The translations under genes were made by a program, and so were the position numbers. 64,000 nt of DNA from assembly GCF_009735645.1 (NCBI RefSeq), contig NZ_CP032550.1:2542001-2606000 (forward strand). The letters run 5' to 3'. Below are positions 40,667 through 51,223 of the stretch, one piece after another. Under the pieces are notes generated by a model. It was not told the origin of the DNA. It saw only the letters and a program-made list of their open reading frames with translations, and did no database searches. Origin of the DNA: Microbacterium oryzae (GTDB taxonomy: Bacteria > Actinomycetota > Actinomycetes > Actinomycetales > Microbacteriaceae). Every line of letters starts with the position of its first letter. Positions within the stretch are counted from its first letter, which is position 1.

Positions 40667-43564
40667 GTGCGAACACTGCTCCGCCCCACCGCCGTCGGCA
40701 TCGCCGCGGCCCTCACCATCGGCCTCGCCGCCGCCAGCGCGCCGGCTTCGGCCGCCGACGTGGAGCCCCTGCTCCACTACTCCTTCGACGCCGCGCCCGC
40801 AGACGGCGTGACGATCGCGGATGTCAGCGGGCACGGCCACGACGCCACGCTGCGGCAGTCGGGCGCCTCCTTCTCGGATGGCGTCCTCTCCCTTCCCGGC
40901 GGATCGGCCTCGAGCGCGGCGGCGTACGTCCAGCTGCCGTCGGCCGCCCTCGCCGGCAAGAAGGACCTCACGGTGTCGGCGTGGGTGCAGACGCGCTCGG
41001 GGGCGGGCAACGTGTCCGCGGCCTTCGTCGGGGCACCCGTCGCCTCCGGGGCGTCCTATTCGAGCGCCTACTGGCTGCTGAACCCGTCGAACCTCAGCGG
41101 CTATGTGAAGTCCGTGATCACGAACACCGCGAACCCCTCCGCCCCCTGGGGCACTGAGGTCGGCGCCGGCGCGACGGGAACGCCGACATCCGGCGTGCGC
41201 ACACCGGCGGGGATGGCGCTCTACACGACGGTCATCGACGGCACCAACGGCAAGCTGACCGTCTACGTCAACGGCGCGAAGGTGTCGGAGAACACCATCG
41301 CGCGCAACGTCTCCAGCTTCGGCAGCAGCCTGGTGGCCTATCTCGGCCGCTCGACGTACTCGGACGCGTTCTTCGCCGGCGACTACGACGATGTCGCGAT
41401 CTACGACGCGGCGCTCGACGCGAGTCAGGCAGCGGGCCTCTACAGCGACGGCGCCCTCGACCGCGCGGTGGCCTCGGTCGAGCTCCCGAGCACGGCGGAG
41501 CAGGACTTCGCGCTGCCGACCACGGCATACGGCGCCGCCATCGCCTGGAGCTCCGACAGCCCGGCCGTCACGGTCGGCGCGGGAGGCGCTGCGTCGGTCA
41601 CGCGTCCGGAGCCCGGCTCGGGAGACGCGAGCGTGACGCTGACCGCCGTCTTCACCGCCGGCGGCGCCTCGCGCACCGAGCGGTACGCGCTGACGGTGCC
41701 GGAGGACCTCACCGACGCGCAGAAGGCCGACGCCGACCTCGACGCGATCCAGCTGGCGAACCTCGACGACGTCCGCACGAACCTCTCGGTGCCCACGCGG
41801 GGTGCGAACGGCGCGTCGATCTCGTGGGCGCTGTCGGACTCCGCTCGCGCGACCCTGCGCGAGGGATCTGCGGCGGACACCGAGACGGTGGTCGTGGAGC
41901 GGCCGGCGGCCGGACAGCCGAGCGCGGAGGTCATCGCGACCGCCACCGCCCGGGTGGGCGACGCCGTCCGCACGCGCGCCTTCACGCTGAAGCTGCAGCC
42001 GCTCCCGGCGGGCGACGCGGAGGAGGAGGAGGCGTACGTCTGGGCGTTCTTCACGGGCGAGGGCGACGGCGCCGAGCGCGTGAGCCTCGCGGCCTCCCGC
42101 GGCAACGACGCCCTCAGCTGGAACACCCTCAACGAGGGGCAGCCGATCTTCACCTCCACGCAGGGCACGCAGGGGCTCCGCGATCCGTTCATCATCCGCT
42201 CGGCGGAAGGCGACCGCTTCTACATGCTCGCCACCGACCTGAAGGTCGCGGGCCTCGCGGGCGGCTTCGACACGGCGCAGCGCACGGGCTCGCTCCACAT
42301 GGAGGTGTGGGAGTCGAACGACCTCGTGCACTGGTCCGAGCAGCGCCACGTGAAGGTGTCCGGCGACAACGCGGGCAACACCTGGGCGCCCGAGGCGTAC
42401 TGGGATGAGGAGCTCGACACCTACGTCGTCTACTGGGCCTCCAACCTCTACGACACGACCGACCCCGCGAAGCGCACGGCGGTCACATACAACCGCATGA
42501 TGTACGCCACCACCGACGACTTCGTGACGTTCTCGGAGGCGAAGCCGTGGGTCGACGTCAAGCGCGGCACCGGCCGGGGGACGATCGATGCGAGCATCGC
42601 GCGCGTCGGCGACACCTTCTACCGCTTCCTGAAGGACGAGGCCTCCATGACCATCCGTCAGGAGAAGTCGACCGACCTGCTCGCGACGGTGACCGGCGCG
42701 CTTCCCGATGCGACCGGCCCCGCCGACGAGTGGACCCTCGTCAAGGACAAGGTGGCGACGGGCCTGCCCAACGGCGAGCCGGGCGGCACCTTCACGCAGG
42801 GCGAGGGGCCGAGCATCTTCCCCGCCAACGAAGGGGACGTGAACGAGCACGAGTGGTACCTCTTCATCGATCAGCCCTCGTACCACGCCGGGCCGAACTA
42901 CTACATCCCGTTCGCGACCGACGACATCGCGGATGGTGACGCCTGGGAGCCGGTCGGGGCCGCGCTGCGCGCGAACCTGCCGCAGAACGCGGACGGCGGC
43001 AAGCCGCGGCACGGCACCGTGCTCCCGGTGACCCGCGACGAGTACGAGGCGGTGCTGCGCTCGTTCGCGCCGGACATCGCCGTGGCGAAGGCCGACGCGA
43101 TCGCCGTCGACACGACCGCCGGCACCGCGCCGGTGCTGCCGGGCGCTCACCTCACCATGGCCGACGGCACGCAGCAGGACGTCGCCGTCGCCTGGAACGA
43201 GATCGACGCCGCGTCGTATGCGAAGGCCGGCACGTTCACCGTCTCCGGCGTCGCACAGGACGCATCGCGTGCACCGGTCCAGGCCACCGTCACAGTGACC
43301 GCACCGCTCGAGGTCGTGGCCTCCGCGCGGTGCCTCGCCGGGAAGGCGACCATCGCGGTCACCGCGAAGAACGTCGGCGACGACCCGATCGACGTGACGC
43401 TGACGACGGCGTACGGCGCGAAGACGATTCCCGGGCTGAAGCCGGGGGCGAGCTCCTCTGCCGCCTTCAGCACCCGCAAGGACAGCATCCCCGCCGGAAC
43501 CGTCACCGCGACCGCCGACGGCGCCACCATCGGCGCCGCCTACCCCGCGACCGCCTGCCGCTGA
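40667..43564 (+). CDS. secreted LamG-Ig-Ig-GH43-type glycoside hydrolase
   Basis: 965 residues. The signal peptide ends near ASAPASAA. Domains, roughly: LamG 32-260, two Ig-like 265-345 and 350-450, GH43 propeller 453-800, Big_4-like 805-880, shared C-terminal module 885-965. Candidate catalytic residues: Asp in GLRDPFIIRSAEGDRFYMLATD, Asp in TIDASIARVG, Glu in GEGPSIFPANEG. The GH43 domain is a paralogue of the one at 51425 (same EVWESxDLVxWSxQRHV and NRMMYATTxDFVTFSE). First of three tightly spaced hydrolase genes (gaps of 22 and 14 bp), which probably form one operon. Confidence 0.88.
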   Translation: MRTLLRPTAVGIAAALTIGLAAASAPASAADVEPLLHYSFDAAPADGVTIADVSGHGHDATLRQSGASFSDGVLSLPGGSASSAAAYVQLPSAALAGKKDLTVSAWVQTRSGAGNVSAAFVGAPVASGASYSSAYWLLNPSNLSGYVKSVITNTANPSAPWGTEVGAGATGTPTSGVRTPAGMALYTTVIDGTNGKLTVYVNGAKVSENTIARNVSSFGSSLVAYLGRSTYSDAFFAGDYDDVAIYDAALDASQAAGLYSDGALDRAVASVELPSTAEQDFALPTTAYGAAIAWSSDSPAVTVGAGGAASVTRPEPGSGDASVTLTAVFTAGGASRTERYALTVPEDLTDAQKADADLDAIQLANLDDVRTNLSVPTRGANGASISWALSDSARATLREGSAADTETVVVERPAAGQPSAEVIATATARVGDAVRTRAFTLKLQPLPAGDAEEEEAYVWAFFTGEGDGAERVSLAASRGNDALSWNTLNEGQPIFTSTQGTQGLRDPFIIRSAEGDRFYMLATDLKVAGLAGGFDTAQRTGSLHMEVWESNDLVHWSEQRHVKVSGDNAGNTWAPEAYWDEELDTYVVYWASNLYDTTDPAKRTAVTYNRMMYATTDDFVTFSEAKPWVDVKRGTGRGTIDASIARVGDTFYRFLKDEASMTIRQEKSTDLLATVTGALPDATGPADEWTLVKDKVATGLPNGEPGGTFTQGEGPSIFPANEGDVNEHEWYLFIDQPSYHAGPNYYIPFATDDIADGDAWEPVGAALRANLPQNADGGKPRHGTVLPVTRDEYEAVLRSFAPDIAVAKADAIAVDTTAGTAPVLPGAHLTMADGTQQDVAVAWNEIDAASYAKAGTFTVSGVAQDASRAPVQATVTVTAPLEVVASARCLAGKATIAVTAKNVGDDPIDVTLTTAYGAKTIPGLKPGASSSAAFSTRKDSIPAGTVTATADGATIGAAYPATACR

Positions 43565-43586
43565 CCCGGGAAACGGACGAAACGCC

Positions 43587-46500
43587 ATGCGCACGACGAC
43601 ACGTCGGGTGAGGGGCGCGAGCATCGCGGCGGTCGCCGCCGTCGCGATGCTGGCCTCCGGGCTCGCTCCCGCCACCGCCTCCGAGGCCTCGTTCGAGGAC
43701 GCGAAGGTCCTCGACCTCCGCTTCGACGGATCCCTCGCCGACACCAGCGAGCAGGCCGCCGCCATCGCGATGCAGAAGGGCGCCCCGCGCTTTGCCGCCG
43801 GTCTCGACGGCGGCCAGGCCTTCGAGTTCGACGGCGCCAGCGCCATCCGCCTCGGCACCGGAGCGCATCTCCAGCCGCAGGATCTCACCGTGTCGTTCTG
43901 GTACAACCCGACGACAGCGATGACGGGCGAGCAGGTGTTCGCCTGGAGCAAGGACGCCTACAACTCCGACGGGTGGTATCTCACCTCGGAGAGCGCAGGC
44001 ACCCCGCTCGCGCTCTCGATCGGGCCGTCCTCCGGGCAGCCCTACAAGGTCGCCGTCGACGTGCCGCGCGCCGAGTTCTTCCCGACCGGGGAGTGGACGC
44101 ACGTCGTCGCCACGTACGACCACGAGACCAAGGGCGTCGCGTTCTACCGCAACGGAGAGCGCCAGCCCGCGACAGTGAAGTACGCCGTCGGTCCGACGGC
44201 CTCGGGCGTGCTCGAGTCGGAGACGACGACCGTCAAGACGCTCGGGTTCAACGGGCCGCGGTACAACGGCTCGCACCTGAAGGGCCTCCTCGACGACTAC
44301 GCGCTCTACGACGCGGTGGCGTCGGTCGACGATGTCGTGGCGCTCACCCGCGTGCACGACGCGGACTTCGATGCGAGCGCCGTGGCCCAGGCCGACCTGG
44401 AGCGCATCACGCTCCCCGAGAAGGTCTCGACCGACTTCGACCTGCCCGCGGAGGGCCGGTCGGGCACCGCGATCACGTGGACGTCCTCCGATCCGGAGAT
44501 CGTCGCGATCGAGGCGGGCCACGCCCGCGTCAGCGCGCCCGAGCGGGGGACGTCGCAGGTGACCCTGACGGCGACCGGCGCCTACGGCTCGAGTGCACCC
44601 GTCACGCGCGACTTCGCCCTCGCCGTCGAGCCCCTGAACGCGGAGGCTGCGATGCACCTCCTCGAGGCGGGCCTCGAGAACGTGACGGTGGCCGATCCGT
44701 ACCTGCAGAACGCGAACGAGAAGACCGTCGACTACCTCCTCGAGCTCGACTCCGAGAAGTTCCTCCACTCGTTCTACACGACCTCGGGCCTCACGCCCAC
44801 GACGGACTACGGGTACGGCGGCTGGGAGCGCGCGAGCGGCACCCGCTTCCAGGGGCACTTCTTCGGCCACTACATCTCCGCGCTCGCGCAGTCGTCGGCG
44901 ACGGTGACGGATGGCGCCACGCGCGAGCGTCTGCTGCAGGAGCTGACCGAGGCGGTCGACGGGCTGAAGCGCAGCCAGGACGCCTACGCCGCGGCCCACC
45001 CCGCCAGCGCCGGCTACGTCGCGCCATTCGCGACGAACGTCCTGCCGAGCGGCGGCGACGGCCTGCTCGTGCCGTTCTACAACCTGCACAAGGTGCTCGC
45101 CGGGCTCCTCGACGCCCACCGATACGGGCCGTCCGAGACCTCCGCCGAGGCGCTCGAGGTCGCATCGCGCTTTGGCACGTGGGTGCGGAACTACGCCGCG
45201 TCGCTCCCCGACCCCTCCGTCATCCTGCGCACAGAGTACGGCGGGATGAACGAGGCGCTGTACGAGCTGTACGAGATCACGAAGGATCCCGCGCACAAGC
45301 GCGCCGCCGAGTACTTCGACGAGGTGTCGCTGTTCCAGCAGCTCGCGGCCGGGCAGGACGTGCTGAACGGCAAGCACGCGAACACCACCATCCCGAAGCT
45401 CGTCGGGGCGCTCAAGCGCTACACGGTCTTCACGGAGAACCCCGACCTCTACGCGAAGCTGACGGACGCCGAACGTGCGAGCCTCGACATGTACCGGACG
45501 GCGGCCGAGCGCTTCTGGCAGATCGTCGTCGACGACCACACGTACGCCAACGGCGGCAACAGCCAGTCCGAGCACTTCCACGGTGCCGACGAGCTGTATG
45601 CGCACGCCAACAACGGGATCACCACCGGCTACGGCGAGAACTCCACCTCCGAGGGCTGCAACGAGTACAACATGCTCAAGCTCAGCGAGGCGCTGTTCGC
45701 CGTGACGAAGGACGTGAAGTACGCGGACTTCTACGAGTCCACGTTCATCAACACCATCCTCGCGTCCCAGAACCCCGAGACCGGGATGGTCACGTACTTC
45801 CAGCCCCAGACGGCGGGCTACGCCAAGGTCTTCGGAACGAAGTTCGACCAGTTCTGGTGCGACCACGGGACCGGCGTCGAGAGCTTCACCAAGCTCGGCA
45901 CGGCGTTCTACTTCCGGGACGACGAGTCGGTCTACGTGAACCAGTTCCGGTCGTCCGAGCTCAGGGACGCGGCGCGGAACCTGCGCCTGACGCAGACCGC
46001 CGACATCCCACGGGAGGACACCGCGCGATTCACCGTGGCCGCCCTCGACGGGGGCGCTGTCGCGGCCGGGACCGTGCTCCGGCTGCGGGTGCCGAGCTGG
46101 GTCGCGGGCACCCCGACGCTCAGCGTGAACGGGCAGGACCTCGATGTCTCCGCGCTCGCCGTCGACGGCTACGTGTCGTTGGAGGTCGCCGCGGGCGACG
46201 AGATCGCGTACACCCTGCCCGCCGAGGTGCGCGTCTCCGACGACACCGAGAACCCGAACTGGGTGGCCTTCACCTACGGGCCGGTGCTGCTGGCCGCCGA
46301 GCTCAGCCGCGCGAACGTCGAGGCGTCGTACACCGCCGGTGTGCTCGTGCAGATGGGGACGGCGGACACCTCGCTGACGGGGAACGTCGTCGTCGACGAC
46401 GCCGACGCCTGGAAGGCCGACATCGGCGACAACCTCGTGCGCATCGAAGACGGCGCCAACGCGAACGGGATCGACACCGTGCGGTTCGAGCTGCGGGGCG

Positions 46501-47717
46501 TCGACGCCGCCGCCGCGGAGTGGACGTTCGAGCCGTACTACAGCCTCTACGGCGCGCGGTACGCGACGTACGTCACGCTCGTCCAGCCCGACTCCGCGGA
46601 GGCGCAGGCGCTCATCCTCGAGCAGAAGGAGCAGCTGCGGGTCGCCGAGACCACCATCGACGCGCTGACCTCGTTCGACGACAACAACTCCGAGGCCGAC
46701 AAGAACTACGCGTTCAACAAGTCCGGCGTGGGCGTGTACCGGGGCGAGGCGTATCGCGACGCGCAACGGGCGACCGACGCGTACTTCCAGTACGACATGA
46801 TCGTCGATCCGGATCTCGCCGAGAACTACCTGGGCGTGCGGTACTACGGCGGCGACAGCGGGCGCACCTTCGACGTCTACGTCGACGACGTGCTGCTGAA
46901 GCACGAGACCGTGACGAATGCGCAGGGTGCGACGAGCTGGTACATCCAGTACGACGAGATCCCGCGGGCGGTGCTGGACGGCATCGCGGCGAGGGATGGC
47001 TACAAGCGCGACCAGAACGGGCAGTACGTGCTCGACGAGGACGGGGAGCGCATCCCGGTGGTGACGGTGCGCTTCCAGGGCAACGGCACGAGCTTCGTCG
47101 GCGGGGTGTACGGCGTGTACACCTCCTCGTCGGATCGCTACGCGACGGATGCGGCGCTGTCCGCGCTGTCGTTCGACGACGGGACCCTGTCGCCGTCGCT
47201 CGATCCCGAGGTCCGCGAGTACACGGTGACGGTGCCGGCGGATGCGCAGACGGCCACCATGCGGATCGCCCCCGCCACGCCGAGCGGCCTCGTGTACGTC
47301 GGCGACGTGCTCATCGACGACGGGCAGCCGCGCGTCATCGCGCTCGCCGACGGCGACACCGAGATCCCGGTGCGGGCGGTCGCGCAGGATCATCGGACGT
47401 CGCTCGAGTACACGGTGCGCATCGTCCGCGCCGCCGAGGCCCCCGTCGCCCTGACGGCGAGCACCCGCTGCGTGGCCGGCAAGCTGCAGGTCGTCACCAG
47501 GGCGACGAACGTGTCCGACGGTGCGGTCCAGGTCGTCGTGACGACCCCGTACGGCTCCAAGACGATCGCGTCGCTGGCGCCGGGAGCGTCCGCCGCCCAG
47601 ACCTTCGCGACGCGGTCGACCGCCGTCGACGGCGGCACGGCCACGGCGACCGTGCGGTCGGCGGACGGCCGCAGCTCCGATGTGAACGAGCAGTACCCCG
47701 CCGCGACCTGCGGCTGA
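43587..47717 (+). CDS. secreted LamG-GH127/GH146-type beta-L-arabinofuranosidase
   Basis: 1376 residues. The signal peptide ends near APATASEA. Domains, roughly: LamG 35-255, Ig-like 265-350, DUF1680 (GH127/146) catalytic barrel 352-875, a C-terminal beta region with a DUF6805-like part 1020-1175, cadherin-like 1180-1275, shared module 1290-1376. GGWERASGTRFQGHFFGHYISALA, NLHKVLAGLLDAHRY, TSEGCNEYNMLKLSEALF and FWCDHGTGVESFTKLGTAFYF are family segments. In characterised members the last has Cys-Cys (nucleophile plus zinc ligand); here it is Cys-Asp. It probably removes beta-L-arabinofuranose, a rare linkage in plant glycans. Confidence 0.88.
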   Translation: MRTTTRRVRGASIAAVAAVAMLASGLAPATASEASFEDAKVLDLRFDGSLADTSEQAAAIAMQKGAPRFAAGLDGGQAFEFDGASAIRLGTGAHLQPQDLTVSFWYNPTTAMTGEQVFAWSKDAYNSDGWYLTSESAGTPLALSIGPSSGQPYKVAVDVPRAEFFPTGEWTHVVATYDHETKGVAFYRNGERQPATVKYAVGPTASGVLESETTTVKTLGFNGPRYNGSHLKGLLDDYALYDAVASVDDVVALTRVHDADFDASAVAQADLERITLPEKVSTDFDLPAEGRSGTAITWTSSDPEIVAIEAGHARVSAPERGTSQVTLTATGAYGSSAPVTRDFALAVEPLNAEAAMHLLEAGLENVTVADPYLQNANEKTVDYLLELDSEKFLHSFYTTSGLTPTTDYGYGGWERASGTRFQGHFFGHYISALAQSSATVTDGATRERLLQELTEAVDGLKRSQDAYAAAHPASAGYVAPFATNVLPSGGDGLLVPFYNLHKVLAGLLDAHRYGPSETSAEALEVASRFGTWVRNYAASLPDPSVILRTEYGGMNEALYELYEITKDPAHKRAAEYFDEVSLFQQLAAGQDVLNGKHANTTIPKLVGALKRYTVFTENPDLYAKLTDAERASLDMYRTAAERFWQIVVDDHTYANGGNSQSEHFHGADELYAHANNGITTGYGENSTSEGCNEYNMLKLSEALFAVTKDVKYADFYESTFINTILASQNPETGMVTYFQPQTAGYAKVFGTKFDQFWCDHGTGVESFTKLGTAFYFRDDESVYVNQFRSSELRDAARNLRLTQTADIPREDTARFTVAALDGGAVAAGTVLRLRVPSWVAGTPTLSVNGQDLDVSALAVDGYVSLEVAAGDEIAYTLPAEVRVSDDTENPNWVAFTYGPVLLAAELSRANVEASYTAGVLVQMGTADTSLTGNVVVDDADAWKADIGDNLVRIEDGANANGIDTVRFELRGVDAAAAEWTFEPYYSLYGARYATYVTLVQPDSAEAQALILEQKEQLRVAETTIDALTSFDDNNSEADKNYAFNKSGVGVYRGEAYRDAQRATDAYFQYDMIVDPDLAENYLGVRYYGGDSGRTFDVYVDDVLLKHETVTNAQGATSWYIQYDEIPRAVLDGIAARDGYKRDQNGQYVLDEDGERIPVVTVRFQGNGTSFVGGVYGVYTSSSDRYATDAALSALSFDDGTLSPSLDPEVREYTVTVPADAQTATMRIAPATPSGLVYVGDVLIDDGQPRVIALADGDTEIPVRAVAQDHRTSLEYTVRIVRAAEAPVALTASTRCVAGKLQVVTRATNVSDGAVQVVVTTPYGSKTIASLAPGASAAQTFATRSTAVDGGTATATVRSADGRSSDVNEQYPAATCG

Positions 47718-47731
47718 CCAAGGAGAGTGCG

Positions 47732-50700
47732 ATGAAGCAGAGATTCCGCCGCAGAGCCGCGACGGCGATCGCCGTCGGGGCGATGATCCTCGGAGCGGGG
47801 GCGACCGCAGCGCACGCGGACGCCCCCACCGAGGGACTCGTCGCCCAGTACCTGTTCGACCGGACGACCGGGGCCCAGGTCCCCAACACCGCACCCGACG
47901 CCTCACTCGGCGCCGCGACCGTGCGGAACGCGCAGGACGCCGACTGGACGGGCGATGCGCTGACCCTGCGCGGCGGCGCCAAGACCTCGACGGGCAACTG
48001 GGTGGAGCTGCCGGACGATCTCCTCGCGGGGGAGACCTCCGGGACCGTCGTCGCCGAGGTGAAGGCCTCGACGGCCATGCTCAGCACGTTCCACTTCCTG
48101 TGGAACATCGGCAACGAGTCCTCCGCGACTGAGTACCTCTTCGCCTCGTTGAACTGCGGCTCCGGTCGCTCGCCCCTGGTGGGTCTCAAGACAGGCGGCA
48201 CCGAGCGGCTGGTGCAGTCCGGCTCCTGCGGGGTGACCGCGAACCAGTGGGTGAACGTCGCCTCGACGGTCGGGGCGGATGGCACGGGCCGGCTCTACAT
48301 CGATGGTGCGCTGGCAGCGGAGGGCTCCCTCGGCGGCACCTCCGCGGGGGTCGTGGACCAGTCCGTCAACGCGATCGGCCGCGGCCCCTGGCCGGACCCG
48401 CTGTTCCAGGGCGCGATCTCGTCGTTCCGCGTGTACGACCGCGCGCTGAGCGCGGGCGAGATCGCGGAGGTCTCCGCCACCGACGGCGCCGTCCACGAGG
48501 ACGAGCTCCGCGCGCAGGCGCAGCGCGTTCTCGACGGCCTCGCCCTGTCCGACATCGAGACGAGCGGCGACATCGACCTGCCGACCGCCGGCGGGAAGGT
48601 CGTCTGGACCTCCAGCGCCCCCGACCTCGTCGCACCGGACGGCGCGGTGAACGCGCCGCTTCAGTGGGAGCCCTCCGCCGAGGCGACGCTCACCGCGACC
48701 GCGGCCATCCGCGGAATCAGCGCCAGCGCCTCGATCACAGTGACCGTGCTCCCGTCCGACGAGACGACGCAGGATCGCGCGCAGCGTCTGGCGCAGCGCT
48801 TCGTCATCCCCTCGGTCGTCGCATCGGGCGCCGCGCTGCCCGCCGCGCCCGACGGCCTGGACGTCGACGTGGTCTCGGCGACCGACGGGCTGGAGGTCGG
48901 CGACACCATCGTGTCGACCGCGGCGGAGCCCGTCGACGGCGAGATCGTCGTCAAGGCGACCGACGCCGCCACCGGCGCCTCGGTCACGCGCACCTTCGCC
49001 GTTCGCGTGCTTCCCGCCGACGGGTCCGCTCCGCTCCTCGCCTACGACCGCGAGCCCACGACCGCTGCGGAGGCCAACAACGCCGACGTGGCGCTCAGCA
49101 TGCACCTCGCCCTCGGGCAGGGCGACGCCTGGACGCCGCTCAACGAGAACTACGGCATCTTCTTCGCGAAGACGGCGCAGACCCCCGCGCCAAGCGGCAC
49201 GACCGAGAGCATCCTGCGGAGCCTCCGCGATCCCCACCTGTTCCACCTGGAGGACGGCGGCTTCGGCGTCGTCGCGACGCGCACCGCGCGCGGCGGCGGA
49301 GCCGACGGCACGCAGACCGGGAAGATCCTGTTCGCCCGCAGCGACGATCTGCTCTCCTACGAGGAGGTCGGGCTCGTCGACCTCGGCGTGACCAGCGGCG
49401 TGCGCGAGCCCGCCGCGGTGTGGGACTCCGCCGCGCAGCGCTACGTCGTGACCTGGACGTCCGACGCCGGCGTCGCGATGTACACGACGTTCGGCGATCT
49501 CGCAGATGCGACCACGCGCGGACCTGTCGAGCGAGGCGTCGTGACCGCGACCGCGGGCGAGAGCTCGGCGGAGGTCGAGGACTACGCCACGGGCAACGCC
49601 ATCGCCGTCTCCCGGAACGTGGCGGACGCGCTGCAGGTGCGCTTCGGACGCACGGTCAACACCGGCGTCTCCGCGCTGCCGGACACGGAGATCGGAGCGG
49701 GTGACGAGCTCGCACCCGGCTCGCTGCCGCAGCGCGCGGAGCTCTCGTACAGCGACGGCTCGACCGCGACGCGGGCGATCGACTGGGACGCCGACGCGAT
49801 CGCCGGCGTCGACACCGCGACGCCCGGCACCTACGAGGTCGCCGGCACGATCGCGCAGCCGACGTACCCGACGCCGTTCGCGGACGAGCGGGCGGACCCG
49901 TCGGTGTTCCGGTACGACCTCAACGGCGCGCAGAAGTTCCTCATGATCGCCACCGAGGACCTCAACATGAATCCGATCGACCCCGCGAACGGCCCGCACA
50001 TGCCGTTCCGGATCGCCGACCGCATCGAGGACCTCTCCGACGAGGCGATCGACGCGGGCCGCAACACCGAGGTCGACCTCCTGCGTGCGGGAGATGTCGA
50101 CGCCGCCGGCAAGGTCATGACCGGATGCTTCTGGGCGCCCGAGTTCCACGTCATCGACGGAACCCTCTCCATCCTGTTCATGCCCTGCTACAACGGCGCG
50201 AACGGGCGGCCGGACATGTGGACGGGGCGTGCGTCGATCATCCAGCTGCAGAAGGACGCGCAGGGGAACGACCTCGACCCGGCGGTCGCGGCGAGCTGGA
50301 GCAAGGCGGAGCCCGTGCTGCGCGCCGACGGCTCGACCCTCAACCCGATCCAGCAGATCTCGCTCGACATGACGTACTTCGAGGACTCCGGTCAGTCGTA
50401 CTACGCCTGGCAGATGCTGGGCTCCATCTTCATCGCGGAGATGGACCCCGCCGACCCCACGCGGCTCACGTCGGAGCCGGTGCGCATCCTCGCCCCGGAG
50501 TACGCCTGGGACAACACGATCGCGGAAGGGCCCAACGTGCACGCGCACGACGGGAAGCTCTTCCTCATCTACTCGGGCTCGACCGTGGGCGACACCTACA
50601 CGACCGGACTCGCCACGGCGACGGCCGGCGAGGGCGTCGACCTGACCGACCCGGCGGCGTGGACGAAGCTGAACTACCCCATCCAGAAGTCCGGCGAGTT

Positions 50701-51217
50701 CAACGGCGCCTGGCAGCTGGGCACCGGGCACGGCATGTGGTCGCACGACGAGGACGACAACCTCCTCTACGTCTTCCACGCGCGCACGGACAACGGCGGC
50801 CTCACCGGCCGCGACACGTTCGTGCGTCGCGTCCACTGGGCGGCCGACGGGATGCCCGTCCTCGACCAGGAGGGCGACGAGGAGGTCGCGCCGGCCCACC
50901 GCTCCGTCACGGCGACCGTCACGGTGACGGCGGCCGCTCTCGATGTCGCGACGACCGTTGACTTCCGCTGCGTGGCAGGACGAGTCGTGCAGACCGTCAC
51001 GCTCGCGAACGAGGGCGACGCCGCGGTCTCCGCGACCGTGACGTCGCCGTACGGCACGAAGAGCGTCGCGAAGCTCGCGGCCGGGAAGGCCTCGTCGATG
51101 GCCTTCACGACGAGGGCCGCGGCCATCCCGGCGGGCGATGTGAAGGTGCGCCTGACGGATGAGGCGGGCGGAGCATCCGAGCAGGAGGTCGCGTTCGCCG
51201 CGGCGAGCTGCCGCTGA
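47732..51217 (+). CDS. secreted LamG glycoside hydrolase with two GH43-like propeller regions
   Basis: 1161 residues. The signal peptide ends near TAAHADAP. Domains, roughly: LamG 33-245 (similar to that of the enzyme at 30076, both with FHFLWNIGN/YNFLWNIGD), Ig-like repeats 250-430, a short GH43-like part 432-620 with LRDPHLFHLEDGGFG, Big_4-like 655-710, a full GH43 domain 708-1060 with ADPSVFRYDLNGAQKFLMIATED and EGPNVHAHDGKLFLIYSGS, and the shared C-terminal module 1078-1161. The first propeller looks truncated and may be a binding domain. AAGGAGAG gives the start. Third gene of the hydrolase operon, followed by a terminator. Confidence 0.85.
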   Translation: MKQRFRRRAATAIAVGAMILGAGATAAHADAPTEGLVAQYLFDRTTGAQVPNTAPDASLGAATVRNAQDADWTGDALTLRGGAKTSTGNWVELPDDLLAGETSGTVVAEVKASTAMLSTFHFLWNIGNESSATEYLFASLNCGSGRSPLVGLKTGGTERLVQSGSCGVTANQWVNVASTVGADGTGRLYIDGALAAEGSLGGTSAGVVDQSVNAIGRGPWPDPLFQGAISSFRVYDRALSAGEIAEVSATDGAVHEDELRAQAQRVLDGLALSDIETSGDIDLPTAGGKVVWTSSAPDLVAPDGAVNAPLQWEPSAEATLTATAAIRGISASASITVTVLPSDETTQDRAQRLAQRFVIPSVVASGAALPAAPDGLDVDVVSATDGLEVGDTIVSTAAEPVDGEIVVKATDAATGASVTRTFAVRVLPADGSAPLLAYDREPTTAAEANNADVALSMHLALGQGDAWTPLNENYGIFFAKTAQTPAPSGTTESILRSLRDPHLFHLEDGGFGVVATRTARGGGADGTQTGKILFARSDDLLSYEEVGLVDLGVTSGVREPAAVWDSAAQRYVVTWTSDAGVAMYTTFGDLADATTRGPVERGVVTATAGESSAEVEDYATGNAIAVSRNVADALQVRFGRTVNTGVSALPDTEIGAGDELAPGSLPQRAELSYSDGSTATRAIDWDADAIAGVDTATPGTYEVAGTIAQPTYPTPFADERADPSVFRYDLNGAQKFLMIATEDLNMNPIDPANGPHMPFRIADRIEDLSDEAIDAGRNTEVDLLRAGDVDAAGKVMTGCFWAPEFHVIDGTLSILFMPCYNGANGRPDMWTGRASIIQLQKDAQGNDLDPAVAASWSKAEPVLRADGSTLNPIQQISLDMTYFEDSGQSYYAWQMLGSIFIAEMDPADPTRLTSEPVRILAPEYAWDNTIAEGPNVHAHDGKLFLIYSGSTVGDTYTTGLATATAGEGVDLTDPAAWTKLNYPIQKSGEFNGAWQLGTGHGMWSHDEDDNLLYVFHARTDNGGLTGRDTFVRRVHWAADGMPVLDQEGDEEVAPAHRSVTATVTVTAAALDVATTVDFRCVAGRVVQTVTLANEGDAAVSATVTSPYGTKSVAKLAAGKASSMAFTTRAAAIPAGDVKVRLTDEAGGASEQEVAFAAASCR

Positions 51218-51223
51218 TCCAGG

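Noticed and set aside
43503-47906. 1467-codon open frame opposite the GH127/146 gene
   Set aside because: Composition is Arg/Gly/Val-rich with no domain; the opposite strand has a complete signal peptide and recognised domains.
48760-48775. GAGACGAC near 48760 as another copy of the hemG palindrome
   Set aside because: Only 8 bp match and there is no partner arm; expected by chance at this composition.
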